Below, in pieces: positions 1 through 10,400 of a stretch of 64,000 bases of DNA. The stretch is from Planctomycetaceae bacterium. GTDB taxonomy: Bacteria; Planctomycetota; Planctomycetia; Pirellulales; Pirellulaceae. Location: contig PAPJ01000045.1 in the NCBI GenBank assembly GCA_002709045.1, forward strand, positions 61,605 to 125,604, in the 5' to 3' direction. The first letter of the stretch is position 1. Every line of letters starts with the position of its first letter. The notes under the pieces were generated by a model. It saw nothing but the letters and a program-made list of their open reading frames with translations, made no database searches and was not told where the DNA came from. A program made the position numbers and the translations under genes.

Positions 1-102
1 TGGGAGTCGGAATGCGATGCTGCTGCAAATGAAGAGGACTCCCGGGTCTTTCGAAGACTGCTGTCCGGCAGGTGGCAGCTTCCTCATGTGATTGGTTCAT
101 GA
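1..102 (+). CDS. C-terminal end of an unidentified protein (partial)
   Basis: Frame 1 is open from the first base and ends at a TGA at 100-102, giving 33 residues that finish ..QLPHVIGS. The stop overlaps the stop of the convergent transporter gene by a few bases, a common tail-to-tail arrangement. Too little is visible to name a family. It could also be a chance open frame at the window edge. Confidence 0.4.
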   Translation, partial: WESECDAAANEEDSRVFRRLLSGRWQLPHVIGS

Positions 103-1407
103 CAACTCTTCCGCAAGATATGAATTTTTATCAGCTGGTGCTTCCTCTACTTGCTGCTCCTTGGAAAAGGCACGTTTGAAATAGCTCCAGGCAATAAGTA
201 AACAGATGATTGAGAGTATAGCCAACAGATAAAGTGTATTTTGAAATAAGCCAAGTTTGTTAGGATTTAAATTCAATGATTCTCTGATTGCGAGGAGCAT
301 AATGTAGCCTAAATATCCGATGGAATCTGCTATATACATAAGAAAGACTAGGTTGCCCTTGAGTCTGGAAGCGGCAATCAGTCGCTCAAACACTGTTGTG
401 TGGAATGCAACATAAGGAATGTATAGCCCAATGCCTGAAAACACCATAAAGATAAGTGGACTCAGAAAGCCCTGCTCCTGACTGACAGTGATTCCAACGA
501 GCAGTACAAACGACAATACCATCGCTAAGAAGGTTATACGAAGGGCGTGGATGTTATTGCGTACAAGAATCGCAACGGCATTGAGTAGCGTTACTATGAC
601 CATAACGATTGTTTCGGACACGGCATAGACAGATGGCTCGTCGTTGACGCCAAGGCCCTGCCAGATTTCAACACCAAAATGATCCCGAAAGCTTCGCATG
701 ATCGTTAAGGATACGTAGACAGTGAACAGTAACGAAAGTCCTACCCAATAGGCCTTAAAAAATGTCCAGCGATCGTTACTTGTCATTGCACTTCGTTCAC
801 TTCGCTGTTCGATATCTGAACTGCTTGGTGGCGGAGTCTTCTGAAGTACCCAAACAGAAACCAGTAATGGAGCAAGGAACAGGATTCCGGTAATCGCCGG
901 CATTAAGAATTCATCGATACCCTGAACCTTAATCAACCATCGTCCAATTGATTTCACGACGCCGGAGGACATGATAAAACTAGCACACAGAATTGCTGCG
1001 AGAGCTTCAGTCGTCGTACGGCCTTCGAGATATGATAGCACCAGTCCAAAGACCATACCCAGAGGAAGTCCGTTTAGGAAAAGGGCAACAACCTTGATTT
1101 CATTTGGAACGACAGCGAATAAAACCAAGCCACATTCGGCGATTCCAATCAGAATTAATAGTGCAACCGCCCGGTATTTGCGATCAAGCTCGGAAACCAA
1201 CTTAATACCGATAACTTTCGACGTCATGTAACCAAGAAGCTGGGAAATGATCAGGATGGCTTTGAGTTGATATCCGAATGCTTCTTGATCTTTAAACTCC
1301 GCTGCAGTAAACGGTTGGCGAAACGCATACATGCAAAAGTAAACAGAGAATGCAGCAGCGGCTGCTAGACAAAGACTTTTTCTGCTCGTACTTGATTGCT
1401 TGCTCAT
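97..1407 (-). CDS. DUF5690 family MFS-like membrane transporter
   Basis: A 436-residue polytopic membrane protein with about 12 hydrophobic segments. The N-terminal part, with the sequence YFCMYAFRQPF, is typical of DUF5690 proteins, a distant MFS branch common in Planctomycetes and Bacteroidetes. The central hydrophilic stretch around residues 190-215 (rich in S, P, E and R) fits the cytoplasmic loop between the two six-helix halves. The ATG has a GGGA ribosome site just upstream. It lies 15 bases downstream of the secreted-protein gene at 1423-2112, so the two are probably cotranscribed. The substrate is unknown. Family assignment is from overall pattern and is fairly secure; function is not. 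Confidence 0.75.
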   Translation of the reverse strand: MSKQSSTSRKSLCLAAAAAFSVYFCMYAFRQPFTAAEFKDQEAFGYQLKAILIISQLLGYMTSKVIGIKLVSELDRKYRAVALLILIGIAECGLVLFAVVPNEIKVVALFLNGLPLGMVFGLVLSYLEGRTTTEALAAILCASFIMSSGVVKSIGRWLIKVQGIDEFLMPAITGILFLAPLLVSVWVLQKTPPPSSSDIEQRSERSAMTSNDRWTFFKAYWVGLSLLFTVYVSLTIMRSFRDHFGVEIWQGLGVNDEPSVYAVSETIVMVIVTLLNAVAILVRNNIHALRITFLAMVLSFVLLVGITVSQEQGFLSPLIFMVFSGIGLYIPYVAFHTTVFERLIAASRLKGNLVFLMYIADSIGYLGYIMLLAIRESLNLNPNKLGLFQNTLYLLAILSIICLLIAWSYFKRAFSKEQQVEEAPADKNSYLAEELS

Positions 1408-1422
1408 AAATCCCGGTTGACG

Positions 1423-2112
1423 TTAAGGGATTGCCTGAAACATCTGATGAATAATCAATTCGTCGTCACTTAGTTTAATTTGCAGGTCAAAGAATCCGGC
1501 ACCACGAGCGATATGCGGAAAAGAGACAGAATAATTCTCGCCTTGCCTGCGAAAACTCATTGGCTTATCCCAGGAAATTTGTTCGAAGTTTTCCTGTCGG
1601 ACTGCCGGCTCCACCGTGTAATTCGGTTCCAGCAATCTCTGCAGGAGTTTCTCAGCCTCTTCCAGAGTCAGCCCTTGTATTGTTCGCACTCGATATTCCT
1701 TTTTCCCTACCTTGAGAATAGTTTCCTTGCGCGTGGTGGGTTTGCCGGCCCAAAATTCACCAGTTCGCAGATCGTCCTTTCGAGGTCCTTCGTTTGGGTG
1801 CCACCATTTTTTATAGCTGATACTTAAAATCTGACTGGTAACTTTACGACCCTCGATCTGTTCCGTACTCTGGATCTGAATACCGCGAGCGTCGCTTGGC
1901 AGAAGGTAATAGGTAGAGATTTTTGCTACCTTCTTAATCCCTCGCTGAGCTGCCAAATCCAACACGATTTTTTCTTGCGATTTTGTCAGTACTGCACCAG
2001 CAACATAATCGGTCTCAATTTTGTTTTTCCCTGCCGCTGAAGCTGTAAAGGGTTGAGAGATTCCCAGAAAAACTGCACAGGATAAGTAGATTCCCAATTG
2101 TTGTTTGTTCAT
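1423..2112 (-). CDS. Secreted protein of unknown function
   Basis: A 229-residue protein with a clear Sec signal peptide: Lys at position 3, a hydrophobic core to about residue 22 and an ASA-A-like cleavage site. The mature part is soluble with mixed alpha/beta character, and Trp/Lys-rich around KKWWHPNEGPRKD. I recognise no catalytic motif or named domain. It is the first gene of a likely two-gene operon with the DUF5690 transporter, which suggests a shared envelope role, but that is inference only. Confidence 0.6.
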   Translation of the reverse strand: MNKQQLGIYLSCAVFLGISQPFTASAAGKNKIETDYVAGAVLTKSQEKIVLDLAAQRGIKKVAKISTYYLLPSDARGIQIQSTEQIEGRKVTSQILSISYKKWWHPNEGPRKDDLRTGEFWAGKPTTRKETILKVGKKEYRVRTIQGLTLEEAEKLLQRLLEPNYTVEPAVRQENFEQISWDKPMSFRRQGENYSVSFPHIARGAGFFDLQIKLSDDELIIHQMFQAIP

Positions 2113-2308
2113 TGGTTTTGCTATTCCTAATATATAAGGGTATGCCAGTCTTAAAATTGTGGCATAAATCCATTTAAATAAACTAACACAAGACAGGTAA
2201 AATTTATAAATCTGGACTCGGAAAAATGCGAGGATATAATATCTAAGATCAACAATTTGATGAACATTACCGGGACAAAAGTCCCCGAAAAAATAGTTTG
2301 AATTGATA

Positions 2309-2758
2309 ATGATACTTAGGCATCTAGCATCGACTTCGCTGATGGCGATATATCTGGCGACGATTGTTGGTGGTGAAACTTTTCACCAACTTCAGCATGT
2401 TGTGGCCGATGGCGCATGTTTCGGCCATTCTGACGGTGATGCATCTTCAACTGATGACGCAACCAAAGGTCTTTGCTCACATTCTCATACAGAGCATTCC
2501 TCAGATTTAAGTTCTAAAAATGAACATCTCTCGGGAACGGATTCTCCTCTAAAACATCAGCAAGAGGAAAGTTCGTCAGACTGTTGGACCTGTTATCTCC
2601 TGTCTCAGACAGGCAATACTTCTTATGAAATCACTCTCGAAACCAACTATGGTATCGTTTATTTTGCCTCGTCGGCGTACGAGCATTTTCACCTTCAGGT
2701 AAAAACGCACAGCTTTCTGGTGCGTGGCCCTCCCGTGTTTCTTTTGCAACACTCATAA
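2309..2758 (+). CDS. His-rich secreted or membrane protein, DUF2946-like
   Basis: A 149-residue protein if the ATG at 2309 is used; a TTG six bases upstream is possible. It has an N-terminal hydrophobic segment, then FHQLQHV, a long hydrophilic stretch rich in His, Asp and Ser (for example CSHSHTEHSS), a CWTC pair, and a C-terminal RGPP motif. Early histidines, a CxxC and a terminal RGPP recall the DUF2946 family, whose members are often linked to copper or other metal handling. The gene ends about 130 bases before a pseudopilin gene whose product ends in HDHDH, so the two probably act on the same metal or at the same site. Metal binding is inferred from composition only. Confidence 0.6.
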   Translation: MILRHLASTSLMAIYLATIVGGETFHQLQHVVADGACFGHSDGDASSTDDATKGLCSHSHTEHSSDLSSKNEHLSGTDSPLKHQQEESSSDCWTCYLLSQTGNTSYEITLETNYGIVYFASSAYEHFHLQVKTHSFLVRGPPVFLLQHS

Positions 2759-2892
2759 ACCGCAGTTTATGAACATCTATTCATCTAAAGGCACCTCTGC
2801 TGATAAGTCGCAGGGAACCTCAACTGTAGCTAGTTATATCTGGACTGAGCTGTGGCGATTTCAACTCGAAATATTTAACGCAAGAGAGAACA

Positions 2893-3795
2893 ATGAAATA
2901 TACAAATACTAAACAATTAGGTTTTACATTACTCGAAGTACTGATGGTCGTCGCCATGTTAGCGATTGTAGGTGGAGCCATCATTACAAATTATTCAGGA
3001 CTTGATGATAAAGCATCAGCAGGAACCGCAGCCCATTCCGTCCCGGGGATCACAAACGCTATTACCGTTTTTGAGGCGACAGAAGGTGTACTGCCTAACA
3101 ATCTTGAATCATTGATTGCCGCAACGCCGGTCAATCCAACTTTTGAAGATAGCATCCCTGACAACTCTGCAGAAGATGCCACTGGTGGTGTATTAGCAGC
3201 ACATCTGCCCCATTCACTGGAAGACAAGGTAACCGTAGTCGAGATCGATCCGGAGCCATTGCTGGATGCCGGAATCACGATGATTCGCTATATGGATATT
3301 AAGGGTAATACCACTGCTGCTGATACGGAGCTTGACATCAAAGGTGCTGATGGTAATGCAGCTGATGTTGGAAGTATTGCACTTATCGATATCCCGGGAC
3401 ATGCCTTCGAGGTACCTGTGTCTGGTGAAGGCAACCGTGGACGGGGTTATCATGTTGAACTTGCTGCCGGAACACTTGTACCCATGGCCGTATGGAATCC
3501 CGGCGATAATGGTTATAACAATGTCGTGGTCGGTGGGGTAAAAACATCACAATTAGTTGCCCTTGGTATTGGTGATGCTTCGACCCTCGTTGGCGGTGGA
3601 ACATTTGCCAGTCTCGGAGATGCTCCTTATCACGGTGGCGTCGCCAAGAATCAGTTTAACCACTATATCGCGTTGTTCGACGTGAGTGTGGAACCTGCTA
3701 AGTTCGTTTCCGTGGTATGTCCTAACGGACATTTCACTGATTCAGAATACTCTGAGTCCCGAGGCCAAGAAGGTGGTCACGATCACGATCACTAA
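2893..3795 (+). CDS. Orphan type IV/type II prepilin-like protein with His-rich tail
   Basis: A 300-residue protein with a class III (prepilin peptidase) signal: short basic leader, cleavage after Gly10, then FTLLEVLMVV with the conserved Glu at +5 and a hydrophobic helix of about 20 residues. The rest is a large extracytoplasmic domain rich in Gly, Asp and Ala, much longer than a typical 130-170 residue pseudopilin, ending in GGHDHDH. No other secretion or pilus gene is nearby, which is usual for planctomycete pseudopilin-like proteins. The preceding gene encodes another His-rich exported protein. Assembly into a filament is not shown; a surface-anchored metal-binding role is possible. Confidence 0.8.
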   Translation: MKYTNTKQLGFTLLEVLMVVAMLAIVGGAIITNYSGLDDKASAGTAAHSVPGITNAITVFEATEGVLPNNLESLIAATPVNPTFEDSIPDNSAEDATGGVLAAHLPHSLEDKVTVVEIDPEPLLDAGITMIRYMDIKGNTTAADTELDIKGADGNAADVGSIALIDIPGHAFEVPVSGEGNRGRGYHVELAAGTLVPMAVWNPGDNGYNNVVVGGVKTSQLVALGIGDASTLVGGGTFASLGDAPYHGGVAKNQFNHYIALFDVSVEPAKFVSVVCPNGHFTDSEYSESRGQEGGHDHDH

Positions 3796-3840
3796 AATAC
3801 GATGCGTGACGAACTGTCACTGCTAGTATGAGCAACCAGA

Positions 3841-3890
3841 CCTCCTGAGAAAATAATGCTGCACCACAGTATTATTTTCCAGGAGGTTTT
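3841..3890 (+). terminator. Rho-independent terminator after the pseudopilin gene
   Basis: The arms CCTCCTG(A)GAAAATAAT and ATTATTTTC(C)AGGAGG form a long, nearly perfect hairpin with a loop of about 12 nt, followed by TTTTGCTTT. It starts 45 bases after the pseudopilin stop. From here to the next gene at 4192 I see nothing else clear. Confidence 0.75.
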
Positions 3891-4191
3891 GCTTTACCTC
3901 TCAACCCACATGGCAACGCGATTAGATTGCCAACGTTAAGAATTACACAGGCTACTTTGTCTAAATAATTAGTCTGACCCACACCGAGTTGAACCGAATT
4001 TCTACCATGAACATAACCGCCTGTTTGTATGGACTCTGGAACAGGCTAATCTGCTGGTTATTGCAAATCGAATTCGATTTTGCATTGCTAAGCAACTAAT
4101 AAGTGCGGTTTGTTAGGCTCATGTATCAAACAGATCTGATAAGATCATCTTTATATCGTTTTTGTTCAGTTTCACTTTAGGCTAGTCCTTC

Positions 4192-5892
4192 ATGTCGCGT
4201 ATTCTGAGATACTATTTCACGCTGTTCGTTGTGATAAGCTGCTCGCAAACTCATGCAGAACAACCTATCCTGACTATCGCTGTGGTTTCAAATCCGTACA
4301 TTACAACACTGGAACCCAACGAAATCAAGGACGAGCGGGGGAGTGTCCGTGACTTTCTGGCAAAAACCGGACCGGACTCATTCTCTAAAGCTGTCAACCT
4401 GATAAACAGATTAAATCCGGACGCGGTGGTGATTCAGGGATCACTAACGTGGTCTGGTTCGGCCGATGATTTCGCCGCTGCACGTAAATACATCGATCAG
4501 ATTTCGGTTCCGGTATACACGATGCCTGGTCATCGTGATCACTCAGACGGCACGCTCGACAATTATCATCATGTATTAGGTCAGTTGGACGCCGATAAGA
4601 CGCTGAATTCCGTAAAGGATGTAAGTTTGGTGTTTGCCTCTGATCTACACGGGCACCCGGATAGCTCAACGGAGCGGATCCGCAAACAGTTGTCAAAGGT
4701 TTCCCAAGCGAAGGCTGTGATCTTATTTGCCGACCGCGAAGGTGAATTGAAGCCCTCCAACCTAAAGGCAGATCATCAGCCATTCTTTTCCTTAGTTAAC
4801 GACTTTAAGGTTGCTCTCCGCTTTGACCCGACTCGTTACAATTACGAGGTGCAATGTGAGAATACACTTCCTGTCAGGTTAGTAGGGTCACTGGCATGGT
4901 CGGAACGCGGTTCGGTGGCACTCGTTCGTGTCTATCAGGATCGGATTGAGGTGGCGCAGGTTACTGACCCGGCGCAGCCGATATTTTCGTTAGTTGTTCC
5001 GAATCCGGTTAGCCGGCCACGTCTTCCCCGAATCGAAAATGACGCCTATCAATGTCCATCCTACACGAGGGACCGTGCTGCCAAACCTGACATGACTTTT
5101 GCTCTGATAAGTGATCCACAGTTCGACCGCAAGGTCAATCGCGATCTTTTAATCGAACGTGCCAATGCTGGTATCAAAGAACTTAATCGGTTCGCTCCGG
5201 ACGTCGTGTGCGTGTCCGGCGATCTTGTCAACAACAATCTACCTGAAGAATGGATGCTTTTCCGTCAGCATTTCGACCGGCTCAAATCACCGCTGGAAGT
5301 GGTCGCTGGAAATCATGATGTCTTGTTCAACTATGACTTTGTAGAATCGCTTTACGCTTCGGCTTCCAAAAATGCTCCGGAGTACGCGAAACTTGTCTCT
5401 ATAGCGGTCAAAAATGCCGGCGACGAGGGATATGTAGGACCAACAGCACTGTTCGAGAAGTACACGGGCCGTAAACCGGATCGAATTGCGGAATATGGTG
5501 AAACAGCGTTTATTTTGATTAGCTTTATGACACAACGGGCGGATGACCACCAAATGCAATTTCTTCGCGATGCGTTGGAAAAAACAAAGAATCACAAACA
5601 CGTATTTGTCGTGGCCCATTATCCATCATTACCTGATTTTGGTTATAGCCTGCAACCGCAACTTGGCGGAGACGAAGTTCTTAGCCTGCTTCATCAATAT
5701 CGTGTGACAGGATATTTATTCGGTCACCGGCATTACAATGGAATTCGGATTCACGATCGCACCACCCACGTACTGAGCGACAACATGCAAACGATGCATC
5801 TGTTTCACATCTTTCAAAATCGGATTACGATCGGACGCAAACGTATTGGATCGCCGTTATACGAGCGCCTCACCATTCCCTCGACCCGATAA
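4192..5892 (+). CDS. Secreted tandem metallophosphoesterase, first domain degenerate
   Basis: A 566-residue protein with a signal peptide ending near SQTHA-E. The second half has a complete calcineurin-like phosphoesterase motif set: ISDPQ with Asp308, SGDLVNN at 342-348, GNHD at 373-376, VAHYP, and GHRH. The first half (about residues 25-270) has the same layout with altered residues: SNP in place of the DxH start, QGSLTW in place of GD, PGHRDH in place of GNHD, and SDLHGH later. I read it as a duplicated domain that lost its metal ligands, perhaps kept for structure or substrate binding. The substrate is unknown; secreted members of this superfamily hydrolyse phosphomono- or diesters. Confidence 0.8.
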   Translation: MSRILRYYFTLFVVISCSQTHAEQPILTIAVVSNPYITTLEPNEIKDERGSVRDFLAKTGPDSFSKAVNLINRLNPDAVVIQGSLTWSGSADDFAAARKYIDQISVPVYTMPGHRDHSDGTLDNYHHVLGQLDADKTLNSVKDVSLVFASDLHGHPDSSTERIRKQLSKVSQAKAVILFADREGELKPSNLKADHQPFFSLVNDFKVALRFDPTRYNYEVQCENTLPVRLVGSLAWSERGSVALVRVYQDRIEVAQVTDPAQPIFSLVVPNPVSRPRLPRIENDAYQCPSYTRDRAAKPDMTFALISDPQFDRKVNRDLLIERANAGIKELNRFAPDVVCVSGDLVNNNLPEEWMLFRQHFDRLKSPLEVVAGNHDVLFNYDFVESLYASASKNAPEYAKLVSIAVKNAGDEGYVGPTALFEKYTGRKPDRIAEYGETAFILISFMTQRADDHQMQFLRDALEKTKNHKHVFVVAHYPSLPDFGYSLQPQLGGDEVLSLLHQYRVTGYLFGHRHYNGIRIHDRTTHVLSDNMQTMHLFHIFQNRITIGRKRIGSPLYERLTIPSTR

Positions 5893-5984
5893 TAACCGAA
5901 CCACGCCTACAAACACATTTCTTATCGTTAATGACGATCAGGATCGTATCAGAACTGCGAATTGACAGGCTACCCGCTGGTAGC

Positions 5985-7412
5985 TCAGGTCAATATCTCC
6001 TTGATCACGTGGCCATAATCCCGGTCCAGGCGTTTGTGACCCGGCACTTCCAGCTTTCTTGGATTTATGCCCATCAGGTAATTAACCGTCGCATGAATAT
6101 CCGTCACATAGTGCGCATCCTCGACCGCATGGTACCCAAGTTCATCCGTGGCCCCGTTTACGACACCCCCTTTAAGCCCGGCACCTGCCATCCAAACACT
6201 AAATCCGAACGCATGATGATCACGGCCGTCCGCGCCCTGCGTACCAGGCGTGCGTCCAAATTCGGTGGCGAAGACAACGATCGTTTCATCAAGCAAGCCT
6301 CGCCGTTTAAGATCCTTTAATAATCCCGCCGTAGGTAGATCAACCTGTTTTGCCAACTTCGCATGGCCGTTTTTTAATCCTGAGTGGCTATCCCAGGCGC
6401 CGGCTGCACCATCGCCGTGCATAATTTGGATAAATCGAACCCCCCGTTCAGATAAGCGTCGGGCGGCCAGTAACTGTTGCCCAAAGGCTTTGGTCTCAGG
6501 CTGATCCAGACCGTATAGTGACTGCGTTTCGGCAGATTCCTCCGCCAGGTTCAGCGCGTCCGGCACAGCGCTCTGCATACGATATGCCAACTCATAGGAC
6601 TTCATCCTCGCCTCAATCACAGGATCCAATGGGTATTGTTGCGCCGCAAGACGATTAAGGGTGTTGGTAAGTTTGAGATTTTCCAATTGATCTTTAGACG
6701 ACATCCCATTGGTCGGTGTGGCAAATTCAAGTGGGTTATCGGGATCAATTTGTAGGTTCACCGCTTCGTAAGCAGGCCCAAGATAATGGGCATCTTTCTT
6801 ATCAAAATATCGTGGGCCGATATTAATAAACTGAGGCAAATTATCACTAAGTGAGCCAAGTCCGTAGTTTATCCAGGCACCAATGGTCGGGACCCGCGGG
6901 TCGAGAAAGTGACGTCCCGAATGAAACTGCACCTGTGCCCCATGATTATTATCACTGGTCCACATCGATCGGATAAACGAAATCTGATCGGCACACGATC
7001 CGATATTCGGAAACCAGTCGCTAATCTCAATTCCCGATTCACCATATTTCCTATACCCAGTCTGCAGTGGGAATATTTTAGTACGGGTCACACCGTTAGC
7101 ATCACCTTTGATCGGTATTCGCAATTTGCGTATTTTTGCCGGATCCAGTACGGATTCATAGGGCGTGTCCCCAATCGACTTGCCTGCATATTTATTAAGC
7201 TCCGGCTTAGGATCAAAACTTTCCATATGACTGACGCCACCACGCATGAACAACCAGATCACTTTTTTAGCTTTCGGAATAAAGTGCGGTTTTCCATCCG
7301 GTGAAGCCGACTTCTCTTGGGCAATAATGCCGTTAAGTGCCAGGGCGCTGAAGCCCAGGGCCGACCCTAACATGGTCCGTCTCGCAATCGCAGTCTCGAA
7401 TTTGCTTTTCAT
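5985..7412 (-). CDS. DUF1501 domain protein, Tat-exported
   Basis: A 475-residue protein with an ARRTMLGSA twin-arginine-like signal followed by a hydrophobic stretch. The mature part is a typical planctomycete DUF1501 protein (related to the alkaline phosphatase/sulfatase fold): WLFMRGGVSHMESFDPKP near the start, WTSDNNHG in the middle, and ATEFGRTPG with GRDHH near the end. Its ATG overlaps the stop of the upstream PSD1 gene in an ATGA arrangement, so the two are translationally coupled. DUF1501 proteins nearly always accompany PSD1 cytochrome proteins. Their biochemical role is still poorly known; a periplasmic or outer-envelope role in degrading complex organic matter is suspected. Confidence 0.9.
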   Translation of the reverse strand: MKSKFETAIARRTMLGSALGFSALALNGIIAQEKSASPDGKPHFIPKAKKVIWLFMRGGVSHMESFDPKPELNKYAGKSIGDTPYESVLDPAKIRKLRIPIKGDANGVTRTKIFPLQTGYRKYGESGIEISDWFPNIGSCADQISFIRSMWTSDNNHGAQVQFHSGRHFLDPRVPTIGAWINYGLGSLSDNLPQFINIGPRYFDKKDAHYLGPAYEAVNLQIDPDNPLEFATPTNGMSSKDQLENLKLTNTLNRLAAQQYPLDPVIEARMKSYELAYRMQSAVPDALNLAEESAETQSLYGLDQPETKAFGQQLLAARRLSERGVRFIQIMHGDGAAGAWDSHSGLKNGHAKLAKQVDLPTAGLLKDLKRRGLLDETIVVFATEFGRTPGTQGADGRDHHAFGFSVWMAGAGLKGGVVNGATDELGYHAVEDAHYVTDIHATVNYLMGINPRKLEVPGHKRLDRDYGHVIKEILT

Positions 7413-10400
7413 CGAATCATCACAAAGTCATTAAGGTTAATCAAACCAGTAATAAAATACTCGCGTGCAGGATTGTCTTTAAGATATGCCAGACTCACCG
7501 CCAACTCCGATTCATTCGGTTGACGCGCCAGAATTTTCAGGAACGCCGTGCGAACAAACTCCTCTCGACCCAGATCTGCCTTGAAAGTTGTGGCAATCTG
7601 TTTTGCTGATGCCGTGGCCAGCGGACTGTTCATCATTGCCAATGCCTGCTGCGGTACAATGCTTTCACTACGTCGATAGCAGGCAAACACATCCGCGTCA
7701 TCAAAGGTTGTTAGAAACTTGGAGCGATTATCTCTGGAATGGAAGAAATAGAGGCTGCGTCGTTTGATACCGGAAGAAGCTACCACAGGCGGGCCTCCGC
7801 GGGTCAAATCAAGTACCCCCCCCATATAAAGCAGGCTATCCCGGATCACCTGAGACTCCATACGGCGACTGTTCATGCGCCAATAGTTCTGGTTACCTGC
7901 ATCCCGGACGAGGTTATTTTGATCCACCCCCAGATTGGATGAAGTTCGCTGCCAGGTTTTTGATGAAAGGATCAAATGATGCAGAAATTTCATATCCCAT
8001 CCCGACTCAATTAATTCGACTGCCAAATGGTCCAGCAGTTGCTGGTGCAAAGGCCTCGGAGTCCGCAGGCCAAAATCGGTAACCGATGCTACTAAAGGAG
8101 TTCCAAAATGCCTTAGCCAGATATGGTTAACAGCCACTCTGGCCGTAAGCGGATGCTCCCGATGAGTCAACCAGTCGGCCAGGGCAGTTCTGCGGCCTGA
8201 ACTTGACGAAGGGTAGCCATCCTTCGCCGGCAATGCGTCTTCGTTTTTGGTAATAAGAAGTGATACACTACTAGCAGTCAATCGCGGGTAACTCGGGAAT
8301 TTACCAGCCGCCTTATCGGCTTTTAGTTTGTTAATTGTCTCAGTAGCGGTTTCGGTTTTTTTTGTGTCAAACAGATCTACTTTAGCCTTAGCTAGATTTA
8401 ATTCGAGTAGCATTCGTCGGGCGTGTTCCTCCGATCCTTGCCCTGCGTTTTCAAGGCTGGCGATGTCGGCAGCGATTCGCGCCTGTGCAAAATCGTATTC
8501 CGCCTTTGCCAACTCCAGTTGCGCCTCCGCTAACGAGACCGTAGCAGAGGTCACTACGGACATCGGTTTTTCACCTTCTTTCCTAAGAGCTAACGAGACC
8601 GGAAGTTCCCTAATTTCGATCTTGTCAAATTCAGCGGTTGCATCATAGGCCATAAGCTGCACTGCCCCAGGTTGACGCCCCGGCAATTTATAAGCAAACA
8701 GAAATTCCCCATTTAACGTCACATTAATCAGCAAGTCGCGAACCTTGAGATTCAGCGTATATTCCCGATTCAGCTGAATTGGTAACATGGATACGGCGTT
8801 TGTATAATTGGCAACCCCTTCGATCGTCTGGGCAAGATGAACCTTACCTCCGCCTGCGACACTGGCGTACACAAAATGCGAGTTATTTCCAGTTTGGTCA
8901 ACGTCGAAATGGATTCCCACGGACTTCCACTTTACGCCACCAGTCGTTCTGAATTTAAGTTCAATTTCGAAATCGCGGGGATGCGTAATCTTCGAACGCA
9001 AGTACGATTTCTCCAGCGAGGGCCTGGTTACCGATAAAGCACCGTCCTGATATTTTAAATCGTCGCCAACCGTTTCCCACAGTTCCGGTTGCTTCTCACT
9101 AAAGTCATCAAAAAAAACTACCTTTCCGAAAATAGAGGTATCTATTGATTTCTCTTTCTCTGCTGCTATTTGTAGCTGCATATCCTTTAGTTTAGTTTCG
9201 GTCTGTCGCAGATTTCTTTTTGCCTGATCCAGGTAATCCTGTTGAATAAAGTCCTGCAGGTCGGGTCGCCATGCTGTGAGTGGAAGTTCAATCCGCTGAG
9301 CAGGCTGCCAGGCAGCGTTTGCCAGGAATTCAGGAGTGCCAGCATTAATACGTTTGCTTTTGTCAGCTTTGCTTTCTTCACCACGTACATGTAGATAGGT
9401 GGCGGCTTCTAAATTACCGTCAAAAACACGTGTTATTCCGTTCTTATTAAGATCCGTTTCTCCCTGCACAGTATCAATACGTACATGATGGGGCTCGAAA
9501 ATTGCGCGAAAACGATAATAATCGAGGTGAGTAATAGGGTCGTATTTATGATCATGACACTTCGCACAATTGATCGTCAGACCCATAAACGCTTTGGCCG
9601 TATGTTCAATTGTGTTATCCAGCCAACTGGTGCGATTAAACTTATACCAACTTCTGGCAAGAAATCCTGTGGCTGCTAATACATTTGGATCATCAGGAGC
9701 GATTTCATCCCCTGCAAGCATTTCCCGGAGCATCCGGTCATAGCCTTTGTTTTCATTAAGGGAATTAACGATCCAGTCACGCCACCGCCAAAGATGCTTC
9801 TGGCTATCCCGCACTTCATCACCAAGGCCATACCAGTCGCTATATCGCCAGACATCCATCCAATGGCGTCCCCAACGTTCGCCATATTGCGGACTATTTA
9901 ATAGCTTATTTATTACCGTCGGTAATGGTTCTGTTGAGGCTAACTGCTCTACCGTTGGTGGAAGCCCTGTTAAATCCAGATAGAGTCGACGCAATAAAAC
10001 CGTCCGCGCAGCGGCGGGTTGAGCAACGAGCCCGTCGGTTTTGTATCTGGCTTCAAAGTAGGAGTCGATTAAATTCAAATCTCCATTGGCTAATGAATTG
10101 GGCGGTCTTTTTACTGGCTGAAATGCCCAGTGAGATGTCGCGTCTGCCTCGGGTTGTTCATTATCCGGAGCCGGCGCCCCACTTTCAATCCACCCTCTAA
10201 CTGCCGCGATTTCATGTGCTTTAAGTGGTTCACCTTCAGGCGGCATACGCACATCATGTTCCAGCGATGTAATCCTCATTAGCAGCCCGCCGTCCTTACC
10301 GAGAATATCATTCTTCCGCATCGCGTTTACCGTATCAAGACGCAGGCCAGCCTCCTGCTTCAATGTCCCGTGGCAGGCAAAACAGCGCTGCTTGAGCACA

